Below, piece by piece: positions 11,028 to 22,798 of a DNA stretch of 64,000 bases. How positions within the stretch are numbered: the first letter of the stretch is position 1; each line of letters opens with the position of its first letter. Source of the stretch: Tolypocladium sp. Sup5 PDA-1 (Eukaryota > Ascomycota > Sordariomycetes > Hypocreales > Ophiocordycipitaceae). The DNA lies in contig JPHH03000011.1 of the NCBI GenBank assembly GCA_000750105.3, forward strand, positions 721,976 to 785,975, given 5' to 3'. The notes under the pieces were generated by a model. The model saw only the letters and a list, made by a program, of their open reading frames with translations, ran no database searches and was not told the DNA's origin. The position numbers and the translations under genes were made by a program.

Positions 11028-13277
11028 GGTGGGCGAGGGGAGTGTGCCTGTCTGTGTCTTGTGTTGGTCGCGTGCCTCTTGGCTCTCAAGAGTCTCGGCT
11101 GTCTCTTGTCTCCCGAGACAGCTGACAGTTACGCAAACGCGAGGTGGGATCTGGGAGAGACGGGGAGAGGAGCTTATGGGAGGGATGCAGCGCGGACGGC
11201 CTTTTCCTGTGCAACGGCGGATCTTGCATGTTTATTATAGCCGTCTGTTGGTCTATCAGACCCCGAACACCGGCCACAGCGTGGAGGGTGCGTCTGGGGG
11301 TTACTACGGACTACAGTACATACGGCACTACAGGGGGGGGGGGGGGGAGAACGCTAGCATGCACGACAACCGGGGCTGGAGACAGGGATGTTGAACCGAG
11401 ATGGATGGGATGGCAAGCCGCAAATGCATGGGTAAGATGGGCAAGGATGGGTTTGGGGAAAGTTGCTCTGCTTGGACACAGGCTTGCTACCTTTGGAGAC
11501 GACGACAAGTTGCCTGCCCGGGCTCACGACGATGAAACAGGCAAGCAATACGGATACCTCGTAGTCCGTACACATAACTGTACATGGCTGGCTGGCAATT
11601 GAGTTTCCAAGCCTTCCCCCACCAATGCCCTGGAGATGCATGGCCCGGCCATCTCCCGACCCGGCCCTCCTTCTGCACCCACGGGCTGCTGACGCTGTTG
11701 GGCCATTGGCTGACCCCGAGGGGAATGATCGTGGGGAATACAGTACGTAGCGGGCTCCTGACCGGCCTCTCCGCGCGTGGCGTTTTTTCTGCGGATAAAT
11801 GGTGGTGGGCTGCACGAGTTGGAGACACATCCCGTCATGGACTCATGGCACTTACGAGCATGGCACTTATGGCACCGGCGCGCACGTCGTCACCGCGCGC
11901 ACCAATTGCCGCCCTCTTGTGCGACCAAACCACCCCCCTGGAAGACTCCCGCCACCAAAGCACCCGAAAGTATCGCCGTAGGCTCGCAACTCGCCCGCCG
12001 TTGGTACCGTGGCCGTCGCTGACTGAGGCTGGGCCGCAAGGCTCCCTGTTTCTGTCCCCGACGCCGCCACAGCTTCTAGCCCGCTTCTCCTCAGGCCAGG
12101 CCCCTTCTCCACGGGCTCCTCCGCACCGTAGCGACATGTAGGAGTGAGTCGTGCCACCCCGCGGTCCTTGGGCGTCGGAACGGAGGCGCCTCGGCCAACC
12201 TCCGACATGCCGTCCAGTCTCGCCCGGTCTCCACCACGCCGGAACGACTCGCGAGCCCACCGCCCACGACTCACGACCCGCTGGGTTGGGGAATCACGGA
12301 GCGGCCTGTGGGCTCGACCAGTCGACGCTGGTCTGCTGGCACGGGCTAAATTCGTTAGCAGCTGAGCGGAGCGCTTTGCGACACGCTCTTGCAACGACCA
12401 GCAGCCCGGTTGTTACGTTCTTCCCAGGCACGCATCCTTGCCGTGATGCTCCTCCGTCGTGTAAGACCAGCGCAACCTCCCACTCCCACCTCCACTGCAG
12501 CGTCCGGGAAGCCCAGCCAACCACACGGGCCCCGGGCTCGCCTTGGGATCCTTGTTGCTCCTCCAGCTCTGCCGACAAATCACATCATGTCAAAGGCAAG
12601 AGTGCCACCCAAGGGTTCGAGACTCCTCGTGGCCAACAGCCAGCCGTCCCCGCAGGCGACCTGGCCTGTCCAGTCCGATCTTGCCAGTCTCATCCATGCC
12701 ACTCATGCTCGCGTGTTGGCTCTGTGCGTCATCGCCACGGCCTGCCCGATCGTCACCAAGTACATTCAAGCAGGCGCTGGAGAGGGCCTGGTCTGATGCT
12801 GACAGCCCACGCAAAACTACTTTCGACGTTGAAAATGCCCAGCCTTTTAGAATTGCCAGCCGGGTGCCGACCCACACGGAGGGCTGATGCTACTCCGTTT
12901 CTTGGAGCATCAGCGGGGGCTGGCCTTGCTCGTGCGGTCCCCTTGGCGATGCATGTGGCGGTCGATGCCCGTAGCTCCAACAAGACATGACCCGTTCTGC
13001 CGTTGCTTCCAGACCTTCGCCAAGACGGTCCACTCTCCCTGCCGTGGAGAGCTTCTGGGCCATTCCCCCCCGGGGAAGAGGCGATAAGAATAATGGGACG
13101 CTGGTAAATAATAAATCGATACAATGCAATTGGCCCTTGACAGCGTGCGCGTGCGCAGACAGAATCGTTACCGAACAAGACGTCGTCCTCTGCCACTTCA
13201 ACACGCACCGCATCCCGCACCGCCGTTGTTGCTGGTCTTGTGCCCCCCCATGCATGCACACATCTCAGAGCCCTTCT
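11028..13277. other. Intergenic 2.25 kb; 15-nt poly-G at 11333-11347
   Basis: Several long but mutually overlapping open frames exist on both strands here, for example the plus frame 12151-12990, which starts at GTG. They are explained by GC-rich sequence with few stops, and none shows a family motif. A run of 15 G occurs at 11333-11347, just after a cluster of TACGG-like words. Confidence 0.45.
11092..11119. promoter_or_regulatory. Inverted repeat upstream of the transporter start
   Basis: The arms GTCTCGG (11092-11098) and CCGAGAC (11113-11119) are perfect complements with a 14-nt spacer, 65-92 nt upstream of the transporter ATG. It could be a regulator site or an mRNA hairpin. No known consensus was recognised, and a 7-bp palindrome may be chance. 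Confidence 0.25.
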
Positions 13278-14778
13278 TCACGTCCAGTACCGGCCCCATA
13301 CCTCATACTCCTCCCGATTGCCGCGGAACGCAAAGGGAATCTCGGTCACGTCCTGGAAGCCCTCCTGGACCTTGGGTTCCTTGTACCGCGACGCGAACCC
13401 CGTAAAGGCCGGCCTGGGCAGGCCCTGCCTCGCCTCCGGATTCAACAGCTTGTTGTGCGCGCGAACGGCGTCGTTATGCTCGCACAGGTGCAGCGGCGTC
13501 CGGAATAGCACGCAGCGGATCGGAATCTTGGCCTGCTTGGCCAACTCCACCCACACTGCTCGAGTCTCCGGATCCGCGTTGGTGTTGTCTGTGTCCCTGC
13601 TGTTAGCTTCGGTCTTCGGGTGTAAGCAGCTGGCGGCGGCACGCACCGACGGCGATTGGGCTGCCCTCTGCCAACAGCTCCTTGGCGGCCTGTATGCATT
13701 TGTCCCGGCTCTTGAGGGTGTCCTGGTTTATTCTCTCATACCCAAATGGTTTCAGGTGCTTCCAGTAAAATGTGCTCTTGCCCGCTCCGGGAGGTCCACA
13801 GAACAGGACAATGTCCCTCTTGTTCTTCCTGTCGAATAGCTGTTGCGGCGCGTCCGATGACGCTTCGTCGCCGAACGAGTAGTTGGCCAGGTCAAAGTCA
13901 CGGTGAAAGTCCCTCGGCTTGTGCCCGAGAAAGAACTCCTCTGGCGTCTTGTACGCGATTCCGACGTTATGGGCAAAGTTTCTGTCCGAGCAGCTGAAGT
14001 CCTTGGCGGTCACTGCCACCTTTCCGCTGCCACCACTGAGTCCCGCGACTCGTCCACCAGCATCGCCCACGAAGAAGCTGTTCTCCAAGTCCACATCCTT
14101 TTCCGCAATGTCGTAGTCTTCGCACAGTTCTGTCCACATGCCCGTTCTCGGCTTCCTGTAGATGTCTCTCTCCGTGGCTGCGTATACACTCGTTGGCAGG
14201 TCCAGGTTGCTGAGAATGGCGCTGCACTTTTGCTTAAAGTCGCCGACTCGTTTTTGCGCCGACGCCTTGGGGCCTTTGAAGCCGGGCTCAAAGTGCACCG
14301 TGAGGCCAGCCTGGTTGGAGAGAATCACGATCTGGTAGCCTTGCTCTTGATGAAGCTCTCGGAGCCTTCCAGGCACACCGCTATCCCACCACCGCCAGTC
14401 CGCCGCGCCACTCGCGTGCTTCTTGCCCGAGGACGTGGTGATGAGTGTCGAGTCAAGGTCGAATGCGGCTATCTTTCGGCGGCGTGGCGCCTTGTCATCG
14501 TGCTTCTCCGGAACGTAGCGGCCTACGAGCAGAGTTGCTGGTGCGTCGTCGTTTGGGCCGCGCTGGGACCATGACGTTCGATCTTTGGGCCTCTGGGACG
14601 TTGGCGTGAAGAAATTGGCGACGGCGCTCTCTGTAAGTCTCAGTCAGCACGTCCTCGGCGGCGTCGGTGTGCCCGCGATCCCACTTGTTGTGTTGCTCTG
14701 CACGGTTCGCTTGAGGGGAGGAGGCGAGATGGGCGTGTCCGCAGCCTTTCGCTTCCCAGGCGGGCTTTTGGGGGCCAT
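13278..14778 (-). CDS. Bifunctional polynucleotide kinase/3'-phosphatase (DNA break-end repair)
   Basis: Three exons on the minus strand: 14778-14685, 14630-13647 and 13588-13278. The introns are 54 and 58 nt, and the model gives 462 aa. After a basic, proline-rich N-terminus (likely nuclear targeting) there is NFFTPTSQRPKD. The HAD phosphatase nucleophile motif FDLDST is at residues 88-93 (D89, D91), motif II SNQAG at 136-140, KPRTGMW at 191-197 and VGDAGGR at 219-225. The C-terminal kinase domain has Walker A GPPGAGKST at 310-318 and DNTNADPETR at 360-369. The enzyme removes 3' phosphates and adds 5' phosphates at DNA breaks so that they can be ligated. All catalytic motifs are intact. The FHA domain of the animal enzyme is absent, as I know it to be in fungal homologues. 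It is divergent from MED18. Confidence 0.95.
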
Positions 14779-15195
14779 CGTGCGGCACTTTTGGAGAGGC
14801 AGGCGATCGGTCGCATGCCGCCTGAGGTCGGCGTGCTGGGGATATTTTGAAGTTGGCCAAGTATGGATCCTCGAGGATACGCGGGTCACATGTGGCACGC
14901 GGCGACGAGAACGCGAGGTCACGTGCCTTGCTGCACCCTCTTTGGAACGGTTCTTGAATGACCTCAGCGTCGGACCAAAGGTGTCGCTGCAACAACGAAA
15001 CCACCCAAGACTGCCGATTGACGTTGGAAACCCGTTGGTTTCGCTCTGATTTTGCCACGTGCCACCGAAGCGGCCAAGATCTCAGAAATATCTGACCATC
15101 GGGCAGCCAAACACCTCTCGTCAGGCATCGCCTGCGCTGGCACGGTTGGCCATTCCTCTTTTCACACAGTCGCATATCCGTCACTCCCAGTCATC
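14779..15195. promoter_or_regulatory. 417-bp divergent promoter of PNKP-type gene and MED18
   Basis: This is the compact spacer between the start codons of two divergent housekeeping-type genes. It holds no open frame that I would call a gene. No TATA box was evident, as is common for such genes. Coordinated expression is an inference from arrangement only. Confidence 0.5.
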
Positions 15196-16091
15196 ATGTA
15201 TGAGCTATTCCTCACGGCTCTAGTCGAAGACAGCGACTTTCACGCGGCTTGCGCCGTGCTGAGCGGCTTCTGCGCCATGCCGCCCTGGGAGACTGTCAAC
15301 CGGGTGCTCTACTTCCAGGGTCCTCCAAGGCCAACGGGGATATCCAATCAAGCCTCCATCGAGAAACCCATGCGCAAGGACGCAGCCTTCTTGTGGAAGG
15401 ATCTCCATCAGAACCTCAGCCGGCAATCTTTTGTCCTCCAGGCCCGATATGAGGTCGTCAAGGAACGGGATATGGGACCTTCGGCCGCACCAGTCGATCT
15501 GGACAGTGCGCAAGGCATTCTGCGGTGGACAGACTTTCCAGACCCGCCTCACGGAAGGCCGGTCCTCACTCAGCGCAAGATGGTCGAGCTATGGGACCAG
15601 AAGAAGCTGCCGTCGGTGTTGCGGGACAACCGCTACCAGTAAGTTGTCGCGCTGCTCTCGCCAGCGGTTACTAACCACGCACCCTCAGGTTCAAGACGGA
15701 AACAATCGAGGAAGTATACAGGTTCTTCCGCGACGAGGTAGAATTCTGCTTGACGAGACAATACTTCCTCAAGGCCATACACGACTACGCCCCGCTCGAG
15801 TCTCGACAGCATCAGCCGTCGGAGCCTCTGTCGACACTGCCTGCTTGGGAGTCGTTGACGCCAGTGGACATGCAGACTCGGTGGATCCTCCAGGTCAAGG
15901 CTCATGTCCTCCAGGACAACAAACCAGACGACATCCGAAAGGCCCAGGACCAGCTGGTGTCGATCCGCGGGGAGCTCGAGGGCTCGTTTGACTTCAAGAC
16001 GATTGACCGCAAGGTGCACGATACTCGGGTCGCAATGCAGCAACAGGGCATCCAAGCATTGCCTCAAAAGGTCATGCTGGGGAAGAACTGA
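15196..16091 (+). CDS. MED18: Mediator of RNA polymerase II transcription subunit 18
   Basis: Two exons, 15196-15638 and 15689-16091, with a 50-nt intron that has a clear TACTAAC-like branch site (GTTACTAAC) 15 nt before the acceptor. The product is 281 aa. The N-terminus MYELFLTALVEDSDF with CAMPPWETVNRVLYFQGPPRP matches the start of the fungal Med18/Srb5 family. The C-terminal half with SLTPVDMQTRWILQVKAHV and a beta-rich segment also fits. Med18 is part of the Mediator head module with Med20 and bridges activators to RNA polymerase II in the nucleus. The length is as expected and there are no lesions. The start ATG is the first in frame. Confidence 0.9.
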
Positions 16092-16971
16092 GCAAAGTTC
16101 GGCAATGTGTGTGCGTCGTACATTCCGCTTGAAGCCCCTATCCTCCAGTTGCAGAGAGGATGCCGTCCCGCGGATATCTCTTCCGCACTCGCGACTCACG
16201 CAGGTACTCGAACTAGCTCTGGGGGCATAGCAAGCTGAACGAACGTGAAGCAACTTTGGAGCGTACAGGTTTTGCAAACTGGCGGTGGCAGGAACAAAGG
16301 GCGAGGCATTAACAGATGATACCCAAAAAGCATTACAATCCCAGTCCATGTCTGTTCATTCGCTGTGCCGGAGTGTGCCGGCGTGTCTCTGTCTTACCAC
16401 CAGTCAGCTGCGTGCCAACATTCGCAGCTTCGACACCAAAGCTGCTACCCCATGTCTGGGACGCATTGGTGTCTTGGTCTTGAGTCTCATGAACTCTCTG
16501 GACTGGGAAAAGCCGGCTCTACGGAGTACCCTATCCCGTTTTGTGAGATCACACAGAGTCTTGTTCTGTACATGAATCATTCTCAGCGCCAATGTGTTGG
16601 TCTTAGTTCGGCCAGGAACCAGCAATTTCGTTGCACGCACTGTGGATTCGAAGTCATCTCATGGCCTCCGCTCACCAGTGTCTCCAACATAGACAAGCTG
16701 GACAGACGCTCGGTTTGTCGGGGCCGAATTAAAGTCAGCTCTTGCGTCACACTGATTCGGATAGTCTTGATACTGCTCGTGAGATGCCTAACTGAGACGT
16801 TCCGTATATTTGGGCACACAGCGACGACGAGATGGACTCGGATTCAAGAATATAAATATCGAGGTCACTCTCTACAACGACAAGATAATTTCACCGCCGC
16901 GTCAAGCCTTCCCAGACATACAAAATTCGCGACGCTCCTTATTCAACTAGTCAACTTGGTATTCGAATAAA
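16092..16971. other. Intergenic between MED18 and a small secreted-protein gene
   Basis: No gene is supported here. One TACGGAGTAC copy lies at 16520-16529. The last 150 bp become AT-richer and form the likely promoter of the downstream gene. Confidence 0.5.
16851..16857 (+). promoter_or_regulatory. TATA-like box upstream of the cysteine-rich mini-protein gene
   Basis: The sequence TATAAAT sits 121 nt upstream of the ATG at 16972, in an AT-richer stretch. That is a plausible distance for a TATA box with a leader of about 80-90 nt. It is supported by position and sequence only. Confidence 0.4.
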
Positions 16972-17169
16972 ATGAAGACCCTCGCTGTTATCATCACCCT
17001 CTTCGCCGCTGTCGCCATGGCCTCTCCCGCGACTGTCGACAAAGCATCGGTTGCCCTAGGGAAGAAGCGCGGCTGCGGTGCCTCTTGCTCGTGCCAGAAC
17101 AAGAAATGCGTCTGCATCACCTGCCGCGGCTCGGCCTGCAGCTGGGCTCCCAGTGGCAAAAAGTGTTAG
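16972..17169 (+). CDS. Small secreted cysteine-rich protein, 65 aa, 8 Cys
   Basis: The frame begins MKTLAVIITLFAAVAMASPA, a textbook secretion signal of about 18-20 residues. A short propeptide follows, ending in KKR (residues 31-33), a likely Kex2-type processing site. The predicted mature part is only 32 residues (34-65), of which 8 are cysteine (35, 39, 41, 46, 48, 51, 56 and 65), with spacing C-x3-C-x-C-x4-C-x-C-x2-C-x4-C-x8-C. It is lysine-rich and basic. Four disulphides would give a knotted mini-protein; the C-x-C pairs also allow metal binding. I do not recognise the family. Candidate roles are antimicrobial peptide, effector or secreted metal-binding peptide, all inferred. The TAG stop is followed at once by GTATGG and later CTATCAG, so an intron in the 3' untranslated region is possible. 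Confidence 0.75.
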   Translation: MKTLAVIITLFAAVAMASPATVDKASVALGKKRGCGASCSCQNKKCVCITCRGSACSWAPSGKKC

Positions 17170-17921
17170 GTATGGGGTTCGCCCGAGTCGACGATTTCCC
17201 CTTACTTTTGATGCTAAGCCTATCAGGTGTGTGAAGGTCATGTGGCATGCCGGCGCAGGATGTTTGCTCGCTGAGGGCATACGAACGGCAAATGATGGGA
17301 AGATTGTACTTCGTACCAGCTCTGACTCAAGACTAAATACAGTGGAAGCAACACAGTTTCCCCTTCATCTCAGAGGTTCCCAGCATGCCATGTTACTGCG
17401 TCTACCGCGGCAACCAACAGCTGATCAGAACATACACACCGACTTCAGAGCACCACTTATGTACGAAGTACATCACTTCATTGTCGAGAGCAAGCGAGAT
17501 GACATGTCTCACCTTGAAACAGTTCCCCGCCTTGGCTTTTAGGCGTCATTGTCAATGGATGGCAAAGATTTTGAGACGGCAGATCGATCTATCACATCCT
17601 AGTTGATCGGGGTCTTGCGTGTGCACGCATTTTGAAACCCCACACAAGCAAGGGTATCAACGACCGGCCATATCACGGGTGCATTCGAATTCAAGACTGG
17701 ATGCAGCCTGGCTGTCCCGAGCACGCTGTGCTCAGAGGTTCGTTGTATTGGACAGAACGCCTCAATCAGAGATACGCATGCCATGTCCCATAATGTGGTT
17801 TCCTCGAATACATATGTAAATATCTGACATCGAAAGCAAGTGCCATCATACACGTTGCAACAAAACCGCCCGCGTTGCATCCGTTTTTCATGTCGAGTTG
17901 AGGGAGAGCAGCGCCAGGCGC
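17170..17921. other. Intergenic between two convergent secreted-protein genes
   Basis: This is the 3' flanks of both neighbours. There is no supportable gene. TACGAAGTAC-type decamers occur at 17306-17315 (as its reverse complement) and 17462-17471. Confidence 0.5.
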
Positions 17922-18501
17922 TTACAGGACGCCGCCGACCAGGCCGGTAACGAGGCCGGCGATGTTCTCGACGCCGAGGGTCTGCTCGAGGTTGCTGACG
18001 ACGCCGCCAGTAGCAGCGTCGAGGTAGGAGTTGACGGCGTCGATGGGGGTGCCCTGCTTGACCATGGCAAGGGCCTCACCGACGGTCGTGAGAGCACCGC
18101 CGCTGAGGTTGCCGCCCTGGACGAGGCTCAGGAGCTTGTCGGCGAGAGGGAGGCCGCCGAGAGCGCCCTCGATCTGCGGTTGGTGTTAGTATACTCAACG
18201 GGTGTGTTACCGAATGAAGTGTGTGAGATGCAACTTACGGAACCAAGAGATCCGCCGAGGAGGTCCTGGAGCTCCTGCTCCACCTGGCCGACGGGCAGGC
18301 CGTTCTCAAGTCCACCAACGACGCTGCCGACCTGGTTGACCAGAGATCGCTTGGCGGCACCTGTGCATGTGTTAATTAGCGTCCAGGCCTCGCCACACAA
18401 TCTCCTCGTGAAGCCGAAGTGGGATTGCACGAACCAGTAGGGGCGCTGAGGGCGCTGCCGGCCAGGGCGGCGACGACGACGGTGACAAAGGTGAAGCGCA
18501 T
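17922..18501 (-). CDS. Small secreted protein, 146 aa, cysteine-free, Gly/Leu/Val-rich
   Basis: Three exons on the minus strand: 18501-18435, 18360-18239 and 18173-17922. The introns are 74 and 65 nt with good splice sites, including a CTAAC branch site (in ACTAACACC) before the second acceptor. The N-terminus MRFTFVTVVVAALAGSALSA is a clear secretion signal. A KR pair just after it (residues 25-26) may be a processing site. The mature part has no cysteine and shows a repeating pattern of G-G-L and amphipathic helices (GALGGLPLADKLLSLVQGG, VSNLEQTLGVENIAGLVTGLVGG). I do not recognise a family. The pattern suggests a helical, surface-active or cell-wall-associated secreted protein, but that is inference. 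The gene model is solid because all three exons stay in frame with strong coding bias. Confidence 0.8.
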
Positions 18502-21500
18502 CTTGACTGATTAGACGGGGTTGATTGTTGGTATCAAAAAGGACAAATGGTTGCGACGGCGGATTAAGTGCGAGAGCAAGTTGCTAAAGGAGCGACTGGT
18601 AAAGAGTGACTGATGATCGAAGGATGGAGAGAGAAAGGGTTCAAAACCGTCGAGGAAGAGGCTGCCTCGCCCTTATACTCGGCAGCGAGTCAAGCCTGCT
18701 CGAATATGCTGGGGCAGACAGTCTCCTCCGTGACGGCATGCTGCGAAGAGACAATGGGCGAACCATCATCCACCCCCCACGATCGACGGGTGTTAACATT
18801 TGCAGGCTCCTCTTTGTCATCGGAGTTGCCAATCCTCATGTCCCCAGGGCGACGTTTGATACCGCACGGGCGAGGAGCCATGAGGGGTTCAACCAAAATG
18901 CCCCTTCGACCGGACCCGCAGCAGCTCAGACGAGCATGGATGAGATCATGGCGGTTAGTTGGCCGACGAGGCTGGAGTCCAACAGGAGAGGGGCCGAGGG
19001 CCATAACGCGCGTCTCCCCGGCAAGCGTGCGGCTGTCGCTGTTCTTTCACGGAGAAGGGGCTGCATTTCGTTAGTTGCAGCGGAAACAGATGACATCCTC
19101 GCCCACGACGGCGTCGAGGATATTGTTGAATGGATGGGGGAGCTGGAGCAACTGCCGCTTTGACCCGAGCTGGGCTACCCCGGACCCGGTTTAGCGAGGC
19201 CGCTGCTCCGGCCGAATCAAGCAGCGATCGGCCCCGCCCCGCGCCCCGAGATGAGGATAGCCGGCCGCATACCCGGCGCCATCAGAAACATGCCCACGCT
19301 GCAACAGTCAACAAAGCAGGCAAGGAGGCGCCCTGATCCAAGGGGGCTCAATAACGGCCACTGACATGAACCAACGTTGGCTCACACCGGATAATCACTG
19401 CGGACAGCGTTGGCGCCGGCCAAATGATGGAAAACGCCGGCAAACTCCAGCAGAACTGCTTCCTGTACTCCGTATATGGCCCCACGTCGCCAAAAAAGCC
19501 ACATGTTGATCCTCCCCACAGGTTCGTTGTTCTTGATGCAGGCTTTTATGTACATAGGCCGCTATGTACTCCGTAGAGAAGGCGGAGATGCCCGTCAGGA
19601 GGGGGTTTGCCAATCGGCAGTTGCTGCCTCGGTGTCTGCTTGCCCCTTTAATAACGAATAAACCCGGGAGTAACTGCGACTCGACGTGCACATGGACTCC
19701 CTACAAGCGGCTCCAGAGCGGAGTTTACAACTGGAACTGGGTTGATGAAAGACTCAAGCTGTGAGATCAGACTTTAGGTTAGCCAACCGCTGGCAACCTC
19801 TGCCAGGTCAACTGTGTTTCGGCCGAGTGTCTTTTCTGAGATTAGTACGATGTAACTACGTCCTAGTGAAAATTGTATTCTAAATCCCACAATTTTTATG
19901 AAACTTCGAGTCTTTCGTCAAACATGAAGCCGTTCCCCATGGATCCAGCAGCGTTAATTGGAAAACAAGCACGTCTGTGGAACACTTGCAGCCCCAGGCG
20001 CCGGTGCCTCGACGCCACCGCGCGCGATTTGCCTAAATGTCGCCGTACGTAATGGCATCGTCCGCAGAGTCATGATCCTTGGCCGGGGGGTGTTCATCTG
20101 GACCATCGTCGGTATTGCGATTGCCGCAATAAGATAAACGAGGACTCCATATGTTCCCCCCCACGGTTATAACTTGGCGTGTAAGAGAGTGAGACAGGAC
20201 CTGGAACCCTTCCTACACTGTTCGGCGGAAACATGAAGGGGTAAGGGGTGTTGTTCATATGCAAACGGCCTCACCGACATGTTTGTCGGTCGTCATGCAA
20301 ACAACGTGTGTTATTTAAATCGGCCTCCCCCAGCGTTCTCCTTTCTCCCCTAGTCTGTCATCGGCCTCCATCTGCCGAAAACACTCTGCCGAGCTGTTAA
20401 CCCTCCAGTCAAGCTACCTAAATTTGTGGTGCATCTCGGGAGAAGTTGAGAACACCGCCACTGCACGGCAGCGGCTTTCTCAAATGCAGGTCAGAGGCAC
20501 AGGGTTTTATATCAGGTCACACTTGCGAGAACGTCTCATATGTCCTGTCATGCGCCAAGCTGAAGTCTCCTTTGTCACAGCTGCATCGCTACAGATGTGA
20601 TGCCATGCTTGCCGTCGCAGCACCATTTCGTCCTCCAGCATCATGAAGGTAACACTCGCACCGACTTTACAGTCGGTAACCTCGTTCCTCGTTGCCGAAT
20701 CTCCGCGGGGATGGCGGCCAAATACCGGGTGGCTGCTTCGACATACGTACCCAGAAAGACTCTCTCCCGTCGCAGTCTGGTGGCGCTGTCTGTTGGTGCG
20801 CGGCGGATGAGATCAAGGCCAGGCGACTGCCACGGCACCCTGCACCCCGTCAGCCAGGGCGCAGTCCGCCGCGGTCCGCTGCGCAACCCCTGATTGTTTC
20901 GAGCGCGCCGCCTTGCATGTTTCCAACAGACGAGACGAAACGAAACCGTCTGGTTGCCGAGACCTTGCCGGAGCTGATCCCGGCCGGCCACGCGAAGGTG
21001 GATCCCCGATCCGGACCGTCCCGCCCGAAACATGACATTCCAGCCGCTGCCACGCGACGCTCCTACGCCCGCGCATTCCAACCACCGCTCTTAAGTTTCC
21101 TTCTGGGCCAAGTACGAGTAGACGCGTTGGCCATGGCTGGGAGAACGAGTTGAAGACGTGGATTCACGTTTAGAGGACGTTCTTTGTCAACCCACGTCAC
21201 CCGTCGCACGAGCACCCTCGCTCTATGCCACCACCCGCGGTGCTCCTGTCACGGCCGCATGCAATCGAACAAGCAAGCCACTTCACCGAGCAAACCTCAC
21301 TGCAACGCCCTCCTCGGGGGTGTCCGCAGGCCCCTTCGCTTCCCGGCCCACCAACAACAAACGCCTGCCTGGCCCTTGGCCGCTGCAGAAGCACCTACCC
21401 GCAGCCGCCGAACCTCATCCCGATGCCATGGTACGCTCCTATGCGAGTACCGGAGCCGTTGTTGTCTCTTCCCTCATGAAAAAGACGGGTCGGCGATGTC

Positions 21501-22798
21501 AGACGGACCACAGGCACGTCTGGGTACAGTTCCATACGCAACATATCTCTCGTGCCCATCGCCGTTTCACTAAACCGCCCACTTACTTCCCCAATCGCCC
21601 TCCCGTCATGAAAGACGCAGCCCGCCGCTCACCACCACCACGCCGTCGCGCAACCACCCTCTGCGCCCATCGCACACACGACGACACCAGACGCAGCGGG
21701 AGGCCTGAAACCGCTTCAGACGCACCACTCACGTAGACTGGCGTTGCCCGGTGCGACCACCTACCTCGCCCCGCGGTGCGACGGGCCTCTGCGTACCTTC
21801 TTCTCCCATCGTCTGATTCTCAACACAGGTGACGGGACCGCAACGCCCTCTACGCCGTCCAAAGCCAAACTAACTCGGTACCTTACCCCGCGCGGGAAGC
21901 CACCGTCAAAGCGACGCGGTGCGACCGAACGAACCATCATCGCCTTGCGCGACATCGCCTAATTGGACCGCGTTGGGGTTTCGCGTCATGGGGGCGACAG
22001 AGTTGGCGCCAGCCAAGACGCGGAGTCGTAGTTCACGCACAGCCGAGGAGCATGCTCGACCACGACGCCCATCACGAGCCCGAGATGCTTCTTGAATGGA
22101 TTCTCTATTGCTGTCCCGCATGTGGAACCGTCGGGAATCATCTACATCTACCGCCTCCTCGACACCTCGGTTCATCACCAAGGCCGGAGAGCTGTGTCAG
22201 GTTGCACAGCCAAAGGATTCATCCCCTCCACCGCCGCCTCCTCGTCCGCGTCAGGGGTAACAAGTGATTCCCCGAGACCATTCGGGTGCCAGCGATCCGT
22301 CTGTTCGCGGCCCTCATGCCCTTCCTGTCCCAGCACCCCTCAAATTCGATTAAAAAAACAATCATCTGTGGTCCTCGCCCCGAGGCCATGTAACCAATTA
22401 TCCGCCTTGACGCGCCGGCCTGCGTCGTCCTAAGAATCCAGGTAAACCGTGGTCCCCGTGTCTAAGCTTTTGTTCCCTTGCGCGTTCCTGATAGCTCCTC
22501 TTCTTTTTTTCAACGCCGTCCTGGTCATGTACAAAGTCTAGGCAGTAAAGGAGAATGGTTGTGTTGTTTCGCAGTTCGCTCCAACATCTGAATGCCGTCG
22601 GGGCTGTGATTGCAATGAAGATCCAAATAGTAATGAGTGACAATGGTGGGGTATCTTTCGCAATAACAAATAAAAAATATGTCGAGTCTTTAGAAGACCG
22701 GCAGTGTGTCTATGTCGTCGAATTCGTGAGGCGGAACTCAAATCGTAAGTACCAGTTGTTGCTTGCTTAAAATGGGTTGCTGTTGGTTTAGCAACCCT
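18502..22798. other. Intergenic 4.3 kb, no supportable gene
   Basis: Many open frames overlap on both strands, with non-ATG starts and no motifs; the longest is plus 21158-21736. Two GTACTCCGTA copies lie at 19465-19474 and 19566-19575. The 19850-20440 part is AT-richer. No tRNA-like cloverleaf was found by eye. The right end is the 3' flank of the Pro/Ser-rich gene. Confidence 0.4.

Noticed and set aside
12600..12650. tRNA-like GGGTTCGAGACTCC word
   Set aside because: No matching acceptor, anticodon or D-arm stems could be folded around it.
12151..12990. 279-codon plus-strand frame
   Set aside because: It starts at GTG, overlaps other long frames on both strands and has a Ser/Pro/His-rich composition typical of shadow frames in GC-rich spacer; no motif.
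21158..21736. 192-codon plus-strand frame
   Set aside because: Non-ATG start, overlaps two further plus frames, low-complexity basic composition, no family resemblance.
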